Shown one piece after another: positions 1 to 11,450 of a stretch of 64,000 nt of DNA (the first letter of the stretch is position 1; every line of letters starts with the position of its first letter). Both the position numbers and the translations under genes were made by a program. The stretch spans positions 53,339,445-53,403,444 of the forward strand of contig OX352772.1 in NCBI GenBank assembly GCA_947095535.1, read 5' to 3'. Origin of the DNA: Poecilobothrus nobilitatus. Taxonomy: Eukaryota > Arthropoda > Insecta > Diptera > Dolichopodidae. Below the pieces are notes generated by a model. The model did no database searches. It was given only the letters and a program-made list of their open reading frames with translations, and was not told where the DNA came from.

Positions 1-942
1 ATGTACATATGTAGTTTATTGTTTTCTAATAAAAATATTTATTAAAAAAATATAAATTTATTTTCAATCCGCGCGAAATACTTACCAAGAAAGGCACATA
101 TATATACATACATACATATATAGGTACATAATACAAAAACTCTTTTTCCACATTTTTTTTCTCACTCTAAGGGAGTTAAAGTGAGATAATGAAGCTATAA
201 GCATTCAAATATTTCCAGGATCCTATTTTTTGGGACAATAATATTTTAATATGTCCTATATTTGCCTATATTAACCAAAATCAAACATTTGTTAAGATAA
301 AATAGGTCAAACTGCCAAACCCTTGTCCTCATATAGGGATTTAGCTTAAAATATATATGAGATTAACAAATAATCCTTATAAGTCATAACTCATAAGCCT
401 TCTCCGAGTTACTAAACCTATCTCTCCTATTTTCCGATTCTTCTATGTATTTCTAACAAAACCCCAAACAATAACAAAATTATTTAAATAAATCAAAATA
501 TTAAATATTAATGGTTAACAAGTAAAAATAATGTTAATGCAATGATTTCTACATTCTTTTTAGAAAAAATACTATGTATTTTACAAATGTAAATTGATAC
601 AATAAGAAGCACGTATTTATTATTTAAAAGTAGGGCTTTAACTGGCAATATTTAAATAATTATTTAACAAATAAAAAGATCAGATTTTTTTAGGAGTATT
701 TTTATTTCATTTTAAAAAATAATGACGATTTAGCGAAATCGATTATAATAAATCAAATTTATTATATAATTTGAATAAAATCCATTTAATATAAGAATAT
801 AATATTTAGTAGCAATATTAGTAATAAATAAATATATTAAAGTTTATATAGAAGATAAATTAGACAATGCAATATTCAAATATTATGTAATAAAAAAACA
901 CAACAGCCACTTTTCACTTCAGTAACATAACAAGATTCTAAT
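1..942. other. AT-rich intergenic DNA downstream of DCTN4
   Basis: No coding exon, RNA gene or clear repeat is visible here. The stretch is AT-rich with short TATG/CATA microsatellites around 100-130. A possible minus-strand splice donor (GTAAGT) near 80-86 could belong to a gene running off the left edge, but no matching coding sequence is seen. Confidence 0.6.
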
Positions 943-2807
943 TTATGAAATACTTCCAACTTTTACATATACTCTACAATTTAATGCATGTTGTTGAGGT
1001 TCCTTCTTTTCAGGAGTATTGCTAAATGTATTAACATAGGTATATTGAATTGTAAAACCTAAAGTTACATCATTTCCTATTTCTAAATCATCATTTGGTG
1101 TAAAATTTAGTTTTATTGATACTTTATTGGATTTCCTCCAAACGATAAATCTAAAAAAAATCAAATTAATATCAAAAATATTAAATTATAAAATAACTAA
1201 CTTTGGTTCCTCTTTTTCAATTTGAACTTCTTCATCAAATTCAGCAGAATCATCCCGACGATTTAAAATAAATGAAGAATCTAAAATTTCTAATGAAGCA
1301 TTCATTTTTAAATCGACGATTCTTGTTTCTTCATTTAAAGATGGTTGCCTTGACAAGTTAGTATTTAAACTTATTGGAGCTGATGTATTAGCTGTAGTAG
1401 AAATTTGAGCTTGTTTTTCAAAATTCTTTTTTAAATCATTAATTATTTCAACTTCTTCGTTGTCAGTTGGTAAATCCATTATTGTTATGGTCATATCTTG
1501 CATGGTAGGATTTGATAATTTTAAAATAATTTGATTTTTTACACCAGCTTTAAGTGGCATTTTAGGATCACCTAAAGAAACTAAGCGCACTTCTGGCATA
1601 TGATAACTTGCAAACAATTGAATACGATATTTAATAGATCCTGGATGGAATTCAGGTTTAATAACGTTATGTTCACATTGGCGACATCGAAGTGAACGTT
1701 TTATCCAAAGTGATTTTCTTTGGGGATATAATTTATTTACGGTATACGGTTGTTCAGCTGGCTGAGCATGTCTTTGTGCAATAGTAGTAACTAAAAAAGA
1801 CCAATAAATTTAAGTGTAAATAAAATAAAAATGTTCACCAAACAATTACAAACCATTTTTTAGGTTGATTGGCTTTGTAAAAACAACGTCTGGCAATTCT
1901 TCTACTTCTTCGGAAGCTACAGAAGAACTTATAGAAGCTGGTTTTGATTTTGGTGGATTTTTATCACTCCAACCAATTTGTCTTCTTATCATAGAAACAG
2001 TTAATCCAGTTCGATCCTTAAAAAAAAGAAAATAATATAGTTTATTACAAAAACTGAAAATCAATTACTGTTAATGATGGATATTTATGAGCTTTTGGAG
2101 ATTTTCTTCTCCAAAATTCTTGTTTTTCTTGTTTTTCTTGAAGAACAACTGCTTGATAATATTCAAATATAGTTGAAAATCTTGTTTGATTTGAATGTTC
2201 ATTATCTGGCCAATGACCAGTAGCTGAAATAATTGATAATAGTTAATATATAATTTTATCGAAAAACAGTTTATTTCATTTTTACCAGCACTTTGATCTG
2301 AAATCCCTACATCTCTAGAAGTCCATCTACAAGCCAAACATGCCAAATAATACATTTTTTTTTGGTAAGTTTTGGGATCTTCACCTTCTTTGACAGGTTC
2401 ATCCGGTTTTCTAAAAAAAAAAGAAAGTCATACGTTATTAAAATAGATTACAAAAATATTAAATGTACAGACTTTGGAACAGTTACAGTAGTAGCTCTTG
2501 CTGACAATGTATGACGGCATGATGGACAATCATAACAACTACTACATTTATACTTTTTATGGCGAGCTTCACTAGAAGGAATATTTTCTAAGCAGTTTGA
2601 ACAAAAATGAGAATCAACCTTAAAAAATATATACATAAATGAATATTTAAAGAAAAATATTTTTCCTATTTAACTTACTTCATGGCAAACACAAAAGCCG
2701 CACCTTAAACTTAAACAATGTCGACAAAAATATAATTTGGTTATTGGATTAAGAATACCACAAGAGCACACATATTTTACCGGACTTTCTTGTAAAAAAT
2801 TAGCCAT
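943..2807 (-). CDS. DCTN4: Dynactin subunit 4 (p62)
   Basis: This gene encodes the p62 subunit of the dynactin pointed-end complex, which helps adapt dynein to cargo and membranes. Seven exons join in phase: 2679-2807, 2473-2618, 2286-2410, 2069-2223, 1854-2016, 1202-1790 and 943-1150, giving 504 aa, close to known insect and vertebrate lengths. The ATG at 2805-2807 opens [14 protein letters not shown]. Residues about 14-80 carry the cysteine-rich zinc-binding region ([34 protein letters not shown]), interrupted by intron 1. Exon 3 encodes [17 protein letters not shown], a hallmark of the family. Exon 6 encodes [11 protein letters not shown] and the MPEVRLVS region, and exon 7 the conserved [11 protein letters not shown] segment. 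Most introns are 50-90 bp. Donors are GTAAGT-like except GTCTGT (intron 2), GTTTGT (intron 5) and GTTAGT (intron 6). The reading frame shows no damage. Family identity is confident; function is by homology. Confidence 0.93.
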
Positions 2808-3590
2808 TTTTTTTTTAATAAACCTAATAAATTCAAAATTAATTTTACAATAATACGATTTACTTGATGTGTCACAATTCGGAAACACAACTTATTTCAG
2901 CACTCCGCTTAAGGTGATGAGATGAGATGACCCAATGCTCGCGTCGCTCTAGCGTCGCGTTCTAAATAAAATAACGACCAAATGCCAGCGTCGCTTTATG
3001 ACCAACAACCATAGGTGCTTATCATGCAAAGCCTACGGTTGCGTAACAGTACGTTTCTAGAGATTCACCTTACGTTTATATAGGTATCAAGCAAACCGCG
3101 TGAATCTTAGTACTTTCGGAATTAGTTTTTAACTGTCAAAAGTATAATGTACTTTAAAAATTTATTTATTAAAATTAGCTGTAAAAAATTTCATCGTGTC
3201 AAAATTTCAAATATTTACTAATATTAATATTAGTAAAAGTGAACTAACTAAATATTAAGTAAAAGTGAACTAACTTTTTTATAATTTTAATTATAGTTGT
3301 ATATATTATTAGCTTGAAATAAAGATTTCGACCTTATAATTTAGTAATTATTTATATGAAGCTTGATTTACAAATAAATATGTACATACATATATCTGTA
3401 GTTAAACTTTAAAATAGTTGACAGATTTTAAGAAGTAGATTATTGGATTAATAAAGAAGAATTTTATTCCTGTTGAAGTTTTAGGTCTTTATTTTTGGTT
3501 TACAGCAAGACCAATGTTTTTTTTCTAACTTCATATGTACATATATGCATGTTATGACAATTTTGTTTTATTTATTTTTTATACCTGTGG
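2808..3590. other. DCTN4 upstream region
   Basis: The 5' flank of DCTN4. Positions 2885-3110 are clearly more GC-rich than the surroundings, with several GCGTCGC motifs, and are bracketed by a short inverted motif (AAGGTGA at about 2911, TCACCTTA at about 3064). This may be promoter sequence or a small foldback element. The rest is AT-rich and no gene is seen. Confidence 0.4.
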
Positions 3591-4370
3591 ATTTTGTGAT
3601 AAAATTTATTTATGTTATGTGTTTGTTAACTAATAGTTTCAGTTTAGGTTTTATTTTTAACGTGAGAATTTTTTTAACTGAATATACATTAATATTAAAT
3701 CAAACAAAAATTTTACAGTTTGAATTTTGCGTCATCAAAAAGAGAATAATATAAAAAAGATAAAAAACAAAAAAAATTTTTTCATATAATGCATTAGCGT
3801 ATTTTTTTTAATGCATTTCTTTGCCACATAAATGTGGACAGAAAATTACACAGCCTTTCCTGTTCAGGCGTGGCTGTAAATGTCGTAAGGGAGAATAATT
3901 CTTACGCCGTGTGTGGGATTCGAACCCACACTCCCTCGGTGTTTACAGTGTATTTTATACGCTCTTACCCAATAGGCCACCGATGCCCTTCTATAGCGTA
4001 TTATAATATGTATGAAATATGTTATTTAATTAAATAAAACTTAAAGTTAGTTGGATCAAAACATGTTTTATGGCAAAGTTGTTGCCCTTTACTTGTTTAA
4101 CAACTTTTTCTTAATAATTTTCTTCATAATATTTTACTGTTAAAAAATATTCATAAAAGACTTCAAATTTACACTAGTAAACCACCACTTGCGTTTGTCC
4201 AATGTGCTCCAAAAGCTTATTAATCCAAGATAATTACGTCAGAACCTTAAATATGAAATTTCAAAAACTTCCGCTCGGTCGTTTAGGCTGTACACGTATC
4301 CACAGGCATACTCACGCAAACATATGTACAAAAAGACATCAAGCTAAAAATACTTTTTACACGTTTCTCG
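3590..4370 (-). repeat. Element X, copy 1 (partial, reverse orientation)
   Basis: This is a diverged copy of the repeat also found at about 32833-33775 (+) and 51905-52770 (-). Shared landmarks, read on the minus strand, include a block ending in a tract that is GT-rich in the better copies, and the region around 4060-4260 matching 33060-33260 and 52400-52610. A tRNA-derived SINE has inserted into it at 3804-3993. A mariner-like relic starts directly at its right edge. Confidence 0.6.
3804..3993 (-). mobile_element. tRNA-derived SINE, copy 1
   Basis: On the minus strand the 5' end has an A-box-like GGCCTATTGGGTAAGAGCG and a B-box-like GGTTCGAATCC, followed by a tRNA-unrelated body ending near TGCATT and a short A tail. 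A 9-bp target-site duplication TAGCGTATT lies on both sides (3795-3803 and 3994-4002), so this is a genuine retroposition. It is inserted inside element X copy 1. Confidence 0.8.
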
Positions 4371-4962
4371 AGCAAGCAAGTTTTTGGTATGAAAATGAAA
4401 GCAATATCTGTCTTAGGAAAATCCAGAAATTATTCATGAACAACCATTACATTCACCTAAATTGACAGTTTGGTGTGGTTTTTGGTCTGGTGGAATCATC
4501 GGTCCGTACTTCTTTCGAAATGAAGCTGGTAACACCCTTACTGTCAATGGAGAGCGGTATAGATCGATGATAACCAACTTTTTATGGCCGAAATTGGAAG
4601 AAGTTGATCTTCACAACATCTAGTTCCAACAAGATGGGGCTATGTGCCACACAGCATGTGCAACAACCAAATTATTGTGAGAAAAGTTTGGAGATTCGAT
4701 TATTTCAAGAAATTGTGACATTGGCCCCCAAGAAGTTGTGATTTAACACCATTAGACTATTTCTTGTGGGGTTATTTGAAGTCATTGGTCTTTAGCAATA
4801 AACCAGACTCTCTTCAAGCTTTAGAAGTCAATATTGAACGTGTTATTCATGACATAAGACTTGATTTAGTGGAAAAAGTGCTCGAAATTTGGGTTTATCA
4901 AATTCGTTCCTGCAAAAGAAGTTGTGAAGACCATTTGAATGACGTTTTATTCAGAACTTAAT
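4371..4962 (+). pseudogene. Tc1/mariner-superfamily transposase relic
   Basis: C-terminal two-thirds of a DDE transposase. Readable pieces are EQASFWYENES, PEIIHEQPLHSPKLTVWCG, a catalytic-type FQQDGA block near 4625 and the PPRSCDLTPLDYFLWG block near 4730-4770, then a C-terminal segment ending at a stop at 4960-4962. The copy is dead: a stop codon falls just before FQQDGA (4621-4623), another follows in the helix after it, and a single-base shift near 4722 separates the two DDE blocks. No terminal repeats were found. Confidence 0.85.
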
Positions 4963-5089
4963 TGTATCAATTGTACTTCACATTAAATAAAAAACATTTG
5001 AATTTCTTAACAAATAGTGTGTTTTTTTTTTAAAGAAATCATATCACTCAAATTGGAAAGCCTTTTATTTATGAAAATTACGTAAACCA

Positions 5090-6384
5090 GTTTCTCAGTA
5101 TCTCATATGCTCATAACCAGTTCGATTTAAGAGATTTTAATTTGTTATTTTACTTAATATTTTAAATATTTTGTTATTAAAATTTAATTTAACCGTTTAA
5201 GTAAAAATTTACTAAAAGTTTTAACGACTTGTAAAATAACAAAATAAGGCATAAAATTCTTAAAAAAATTAGAAACGAAAGTATTTCAACTTTTTTAAGT
5301 TATTTCTGTAGAAATTAAAGTAATACATAACGTGGTTCACTCAGCTGATTTTCAAAATTGATGGAAATTATTTTCTCTATTGCCTATCAACGGGTAATAA
5401 TCGCCGTTTTGACAATCCATCTGGTGTCGCTTCCAGGAAACTTATTTATTAAAGCTATTCGTTTATTCAGAATCATATGGCATATTTATAATGCAGAAAA
5501 GGTAATATAAGTTTACAACTTTATAATAAATAAATAAAGTTTTCATACACTTAAATAAAATAAAAGTAATAAACTAATAAAATGATTAAAACAGAACAGT
5601 ATTTTGTTTGTGGAATACCACAATGTAATAATTACCAAATTGAAAGCATTGCTATCATAGATATGTTGCAAGTAGATGGGAAATTAGGTCTTGCTTAGGT
5701 CTTTTATGTGTTTAAAAAAAAACATTATTCAATAAATACTATTGTTACTTGTATCGTATATATAATAAATATTGATTAAAATTATTTAAAGCAGTTTCTC
5801 GTAACCAGTTCCATATAAGAGATTTCAAGTTTTTTTATTACTTAATAATTGGATTTATTGAGTAAAAAATTGTTTTTTATTGGTTTATTGGTTTTATTGT
5901 ATAATTGGTTTATTTTATTTCTAAAATTAAAATTTAATTTAATTAAAATTATTAAAAATTTTAACTACTTGTAAAGTAACAAAATAAGTGATAAAATTCT
6001 TAAAAAAATAGAAATGCAACTATTTCATCTTTTTGGAAATATTTCTGAAGAAACTAAAGTAATACATGAGCACGGTTCACTCAGCTGTTTCTGTTTCTCA
6101 AAATTGACTAAAGTAAACATATTTTCTTCACCGCCATAGATATATTAACTAATAGATAGGCAGGAAAGAAAATATTTTCAGCCAATTTTTCATATGTATT
6201 GCTTTAGTTTCCTCAGAAATACGTCCTAAAAGGTGAAATAATTTCATTTCATTTCGAAGTTAAAATTTTGAATAATCTTAATTAAATTTAATTTTAATTT
6301 TAAACTCAAAATATATCAATTAATAAGTAATATAAAAACTTAAAATTTCTGAATGAAACTGGTAATGAAAAACTGCTTTACATT
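5090..6384. repeat. Foldback repeats around a 590-bp palindromic element
   Basis: Positions 5788-6380 look like a foldback element: the left end TAAAGCAGTTTCTCGTAACC recurs reversed at the right end (about 6350-6380). A related partial unit lies at about 5090-5400, sharing the GGTTCACTCAGCTG block at 5333 and 6077. A further reversed piece lies at about 7238-7400. No protein-coding capacity is seen. Confidence 0.55.
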
Positions 6385-7219
6385 AGGTCTGTCTGCGTAC
6401 TCAAAAATTTTACAAAAAATGTAAAACTTTATAAATTTTTAGTCCGAAAACTGTCTGCGTACTGAGAGTGACTATTTTTCTGACTAAATTTTAGATCACG
6501 TGACACACTTCCCCTATAAAGTTTTTATAAAGTTTTAGCCAGGAAAATTTTATCGGGCAAAAACTTTATAAAGTTTTTAAATGTCAAAAAAATATATTTT
6601 AACAGTTTCCCTCTTACGCTGAATGCGGTTCATACGTTTTCGTTTATAACATGTATTTATTACAAACAAATAATGGAGTCTTAAAAAAATTTTGTTTTAA
6701 GTATAGTTAAATTTATAATATAAAAATTTTAAATAATAATATAATAATGACACTTCATAAGACTTTGACAATTCGACCTTTGTAACTTTGTAATATTTAA
6801 GTTAGCTTTGCTCTCGAAATAGAACTCTATTCCGGCCATTTTGAAACGAGTAAGAAACGAAACGCACTTTAGGTATTTTATTATTTAATGTTTAATTTAT
6901 TTCGGTCTCACTACTACAACTTTCTGATTCTTCTTTTTCTGAATCACTATCAAGCATTTCCATTAAAATTAATTCTTTTTCCATTTTTAATAATAAATAA
7001 TTTATTTAAAACAATTGAATTTAAAAATTGTAATTACAATATAACATTATATGTCAATTGCAAGTATAAAGTGTCAACTATAGCATTTTTAGTCAGTTTT
7101 CTGTCTGTATATTTTTCCTTAGAATTGACAATAAAATGAGAAATACGTCAAATTTTACTCTTTTCTCTCAAAACAAAAATAGTCAGCGAAATTAGTCAGG
7201 AAAGTACGCAAACAGACCT
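6385..7219 (-). mobile_element. PIF/Harbinger-like non-autonomous element, copy 1
   Basis: An 835-bp element with terminal inverted repeats (AGGTCTGTCTGCGTACT at the left; one mismatch at the right) flanked by a 3-bp target duplication ATT (6382-6384 and 7220-7222). On the minus strand, 6892-6984 encodes a 30-aa acidic peptide starting MEKELILMEMLDSDSEKEES, resembling the start of a Harbinger-type nuclease; the rest of the transposase is gone. Placement in PIF/Harbinger rests on the 3-bp duplication plus that peptide and is an inference. Confidence 0.7.
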
Positions 7220-7399
7220 ATTATTTTAATAAATATAAACAGCTGAGTGAACGAAATGTATACATATTATAAAATGCATATGTACTTTTTTGACTGAATA
7301 CCTTAAGATAGGAAAACACATAAGAAGAAAAGAAACGACTATGCCTAACTTCCCATCTATTAATTAATATATCTATGTTCATCGCCTGTCTAGGGGTAA

Positions 7400-8200
7400 T
7401 ATTTATATTTAAGTTTATGACAAAATTACGCTATGGACGTCTCTAATATCGGAGAGAATATTCGATAATATGCAAAGGTCTACCTTCCACATGTGTTCTT
7501 TCAACCGATGCTGCACTATAATATACGTTCCCACTTGTATTTACTAAACAGTTATTTATCTAATAATCTATGAGTGTGTAAAAATTTAAATAAAAATTTA
7601 AGAGAGGGATACACAAAAAAAAACGTAAAACAAAATAAATTAATATCATTGATTTTGATATTTTTTAAAACTTTTTAATATATGTATACATGAAAGATTT
7701 CTGTGTTTTTATAATATTATAATATCTATTTCCAAAAAAAAAAGCGAAAGGCGTACATAAAGAAAACAAGGTAGAAGGTAGAAACACTAAGGTTTTACAG
7801 GCATATTTTTCAAAAAAACAATAAAAATAGTTTAGTGTAAATATGTACTGTGACTGAAATTATGAATATGAATATTTTTCGAATTGTTTTTAAAAAATAT
7901 CAACCCCAATATTTCGAATTGTTTTTAAATCAATTTCAATTTTCAATTTCCAAAAAATTTTTTTCAATTATTTTCCCCTCATTATTTAAACAAGAATCAA
8001 GTGGTTATAGATAAAATTTTCTAACTCTTCCCTAAATCTTTACTAAAAATGTATTAGTTTGAGAATTAATTTAGAGTGCTAAAATTTTAATTGGAAGTTC
8101 TTTTTTTCGTGAAAACAGAAAATTTGGTCCACAAAATTAATTTAGTGGTAAGAGTATGAACGCATGCTAAATTTAAAAAAAAACATATTTTTAACAGCAC
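7400..8200. other. AT-rich DNA, no gene seen
   Basis: No reading frame, RNA gene or repeat with recognisable ends is apparent. The sequence GAATTGTTTTTAAA occurs twice close together (about 7880 and 7915). Confidence 0.5.
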
Positions 8201-8204
8201 GTGG

Positions 8205-8392
8205 AAACTAGACCAAAAGTATTCGATAACTTTTAAATAAAAGAATGGATTCCTTTGTTACGTATTGAAAAAAAATTCCAAAATATTTTAGAATATGTAG
8301 TCAGCACTTTTAAACTAAATAATTACTATCTAAGCTTAATCCAGAGAACGTAAAAAAACTTGTTTATCTTTCTAATAAGATTGTTCCAACTG
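8205..8392 (+). pseudogene. hAT transposase C-terminal relic
   Basis: Fragments in shifting frames read EWIPLLRIEKKFQNILEYVV and then KLNPENVKKLVYLSNK. The second matches the hAT C-terminal dimerisation consensus (L-x-PENV-x-x-L-V-x-L). At least one frameshift lies between them. Nothing of the upstream catalytic core is recognised. Confidence 0.55.
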
Positions 8393-8539
8393 ATTAATTC
8401 CATAAATTGTCAGTGAAGAAATAGCGACTATTTCCTTATAAAGTTTATTGTAAACGCAATGCTTTAGTTTTAGAGTTAGTAGGTATTACAAAAATAAAAG
8501 GAAACTTTTTTAGAAAAATTAAACAATCAAGTGAAACTG

Positions 8540-8640
8540 TGAAGGTCGTAAGAAGTTATTGATAAAGCTAAACAGTATGCGACAATCATGGGATTGGATT
8601 TACCACCTCCTTTTGGAATACTGAAAAAAAAAGAAAATTT
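8540..8640 (+). other. Coding-like relic of unknown origin
   Basis: A short open stretch reads KAKQYATIMGLDLPPPFGIL followed by KKKENFDRHS and a stop. Its composition is unlike the surrounding AT-rich noise, so it may be a decayed exon or transposon piece. The family is not recognised. Confidence 0.25.
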
Positions 8641-9127
8641 TGACAGACATTCCTAATTTTAATAATTTTAATATAATTGCGAAACCATTTACAATGGTGG
8701 TGCTCATCAAAATGTAAATTGTAGACTGATAAAAATTTTTCTTACCATGAGAAAACTAAAATCAAACGTTTCATTCGCTAAATGGCCAGTAAATTTCCAT
8801 AGTAGAATTACATTTAGTACAACAGCCAGTAGAATTATGTTTAAAGGCTGGTTTTCATGACAAATTTCGTAGATATTATCGCAACTTTAGAAAGAGAAAA
8901 ATATAGTGTACTATCAGTGGGAAAGAGGGAAAAAAATTATATTATTAAAAATATTGCAGCAACACTTTGACAGTTAAAAATGTACATAACCTAATTTATT
9001 AATGTTTCTAATCATATTTAGCTAAAAATTTAAAATTTTATATTTATGAAGTTGTTAAAAATAATATAGATTATTAATTATTAATAATATTATACCTACC
9101 TATAATAGAATCATTTTAATATATGTA

Positions 9128-9305
9128 GGGGCTTCGATGGCCTAGTGGGTAAGAGCGTATAAAATACGCTGTAAACACCGAGGGAGTGTGGGTTCGAATT
9201 CCACACACGTCGTAATAGTAATTCCACCTTACGACACTTACAGCCACGCCTGAACAGGAAAGGCTGTGTAATTTCCTGTCCACATTTATGTGGCAGAGAA
9301 ATACA
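9128..9305 (+). mobile_element. tRNA-derived SINE, copy 2
   Basis: Near full-length copy: GGCCTAGTGGGTAAGAGCG (A box), GGTTCGAATTCC (B box, one base longer or altered), then the shared body with the TTACGACACTTACAGCC and CCTGAACAGGAAAGGCTGTG blocks, ending near GCAGAGAAATACAT. No clear target duplication was found. Confidence 0.8.
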
Positions 9306-9655
9306 TTTCTAAAAATGGTAGTCATGGAGAAATTTTTTTGTAAGATATACAATTTTTGCATATGTATTATAAATATCGTATTTATAGCAAAATATATTCA
9401 GAGAACTTATTTTATAATTTTCATGCACATTTTCAAATGTTTCATGGATATTTTTTTTAGCTTTATCTCTTTCAAACACATATCATTTTTGTATCTTCTG
9501 CCTATGCTCTTAACATTTTCGTGGATATATCGGTCTAATGAAAACCAGGCTTAATTAAACTTAGAGCTACTTTTGCGAAACAATTAAGCTACTTTCAGAG
9601 ATAAATTTTGAAAATGTTAAAAACATCTTAATGTTGATATTATCCAGGTTTATTT

Positions 9656-10125
9656 TTAGATTTTAGGCGGAATAATATATTGGCCAACAAGAGAACAAAA
9701 TTTTAAGTGTTTATCTTCTTATATGTTTCGAAAAATAACCAAATTTAATGACTGTACTGGATTGTACTGAACTGAAATCAAAACTAACTTTTGGGTGTTT
9801 AAATTGTCATTAATGCATCGACTCATTCAGATTATAAATGCCAACATACAATAAGATTATTAATAAACGTAACGCCAAGTGGTATTAATAGGCGTAACAC
9901 CATAGTTGTTAACTATGTTAGTCCTTCAGTAGCTGGTAGAGCCATTTAATAAAAAAAAGAGCTACTGATAATTAAATTATATTTATCTATTTATATTTAA
10001 TATATCAACTTTATTAGACAAACTAAAACCGGGAGACGGAGTGATAATAGATAAAGCTTTTTTGATTGGAAATGAATTGGAAGATGCTGGAATTGAGATG
10101 ACCAGATTTTGCGTTTGAAACAATA
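9656..10125 (+). pseudogene. DDE_Tnp_4-type transposase relic
   Basis: Pieces in register with a DDE_Tnp_4 domain (the domain group used by Harbinger- and IS4-like eukaryotic transposases): IIYWPTREQ near 9670, LDCTE near 9762, DYKCQHTIRLLINVTPSGI at about 9830-9885, then GRAI and ATDN, and LLDKLKPGDGVIIDKAFLIG at about 10010-10065. Several stops and frameshifts interrupt them, including two stops after GRAI. It converges on a YqaJ-type relic on the opposite strand. Confidence 0.65.
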
Positions 10126-10137
10126 AAGCAAAGGTTA

Positions 10138-10415
10138 TCAGAAGTGGTGTTTTACCATATATCGATGATGTGTTGATAGTAATTTGTGCCATTTCAAAGG
10201 GCTACTTTTCTGCTCCCGAAACAAATCTAGTTGCATCATTTCCGTTAAATATATAGATTTAATTTTTGCTTCCCAATTGGAATTTTTGTAAAACGAATAT
10301 GTAAACAGGTGGTAAGAAACACTGGCTGTTATACGCTTTTTCCTTTCACTTGTCCAAGTGGTATTATTTTGTCCCATTGAATATTGGCAAATTTGTATAG
10401 CTTCTTCTATGAAAA
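10138..10415 (-). pseudogene. YqaJ-type nuclease relic
   Basis: Minus-strand reading FIEEAIQICQYSMGQ runs into TTWTSERKKRITASVS and then NSNWEAKIKSIY. The W-x-x-ER-x-x-RITAS motif is typical of the start of YqaJ viral-recombinase/exonuclease domains that occur in insect repeats. Only about 90 residues remain and the C-terminal catalytic part is absent. It lies tail-to-tail with the DDE_Tnp_4 relic and may come from the same old element. Confidence 0.5.
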
Positions 10416-10459
10416 CTTTAAGATATTTTTCAAATTTTTTTGGATTTTCTATAGTGGAT

Positions 10460-11450
10460 TAAAAATTTAAAGCTGGAATAAATACTTTTAAGCCTATGTT
10501 GTACGTGTTTTATTAAAAACTGCAGAATATTGCGAATCACAATCGTTTTGATTATTTTTTTTTTTTATGAGATGAGAAAGTTCTGAAGTAGATACATACA
10601 TACTTCAAAAATTTTAACAAATTCTAAATCAGGAGAAACTTAAATTAAAAAACAATTTATGTGTACCTAGCTACATACTTACTAAATTCTTTAAAAAAAA
10701 AAATCTACCTTCTAAAAAGTAGATACATATGTATGTATGTGTTTACATTTGTCTCCCTGTCCAGCCATGCAAGAACATTTACATATCCCCTTTGAAAAAT
10801 CCTGTTCTATATTATTCAATTGCACTTCATGAGGATTCGATTTCAAAGATAAATTCTGAACAACAGATCGAAATATAAATGAAGTGCTGGAAGTAAAGGA
10901 TTCAACCTGCTAATTTTTTAACATTTCTATTTTAAAAAATACATTTTTTGTTAAATAGTTTTTTTTATACATAATACATATTTAAAAATTGTATTTTATA
11001 ATTTATACTTCAAAAAAAATATTTTAAAAAAAGTAAGTTTGAAATAACTAAAATCAAATTCTTAATTGGAAAACACAGTTAATTTTTGTATGTATAAATA
11101 ACCATAAAGAAACTATGTATGTATATAGTTTCTTTATGGTATAACCAGTATAACAATCAAATGTGTTATTTTCTGCCACATTGACATATGTCGCTAAATT
11201 GAGATTAATTATAAGTACTAAGTAGTTAGTCGGTCATCGTCTAGCTAGACGGACGTTTTTATATTTATAGATTCAAAACGGGATATTCCCAGTAAAAAAT
11301 ATAAAACAAATAGCTTTGTTTTGATCTTTTATTTAATTATTATGTTCAAAGTACTCTGCTCATAAGCAATAAACATCTCATAAAATATTAAGTAACATAA
11401 CTAATAAAGATCCTATAGCTACAAGTTATAAAAATAGCAAATACTTCAAA
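10460..11450. other. Intergenic DNA upstream of PARG
   Basis: No gene seen up to about 11190. The last 260 bases before the PARG start codon, which include a patch with GTCGGTCATCG and CTAGCTAGACGGACG at about 11230-11257, are the likely promoter and 5' UTR. A perfect hairpin lies at 11101-11140. Confidence 0.4.
11101..11140. other. Perfect 16-bp inverted repeat hairpin
   Basis: ACCATAAAGAAACTAT at 11101-11116 is the exact reverse complement of 11125-11140, with an 8-base loop (GTATGTAT). It lies about 310 bp upstream of the PARG start codon. It could be a small foldback element or a secondary-structure element; the stem is too short to be a convincing microRNA precursor. Confidence 0.6.

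Noticed and set aside
3890..3990. tRNA gene on the minus strand suggested by A and B boxes
   Set aside because: The boxes belong to a SINE: the same head is joined to the same unrelated body at eight sites, with target duplications and A tails. The acceptor stem does not close as in a functional tRNA.
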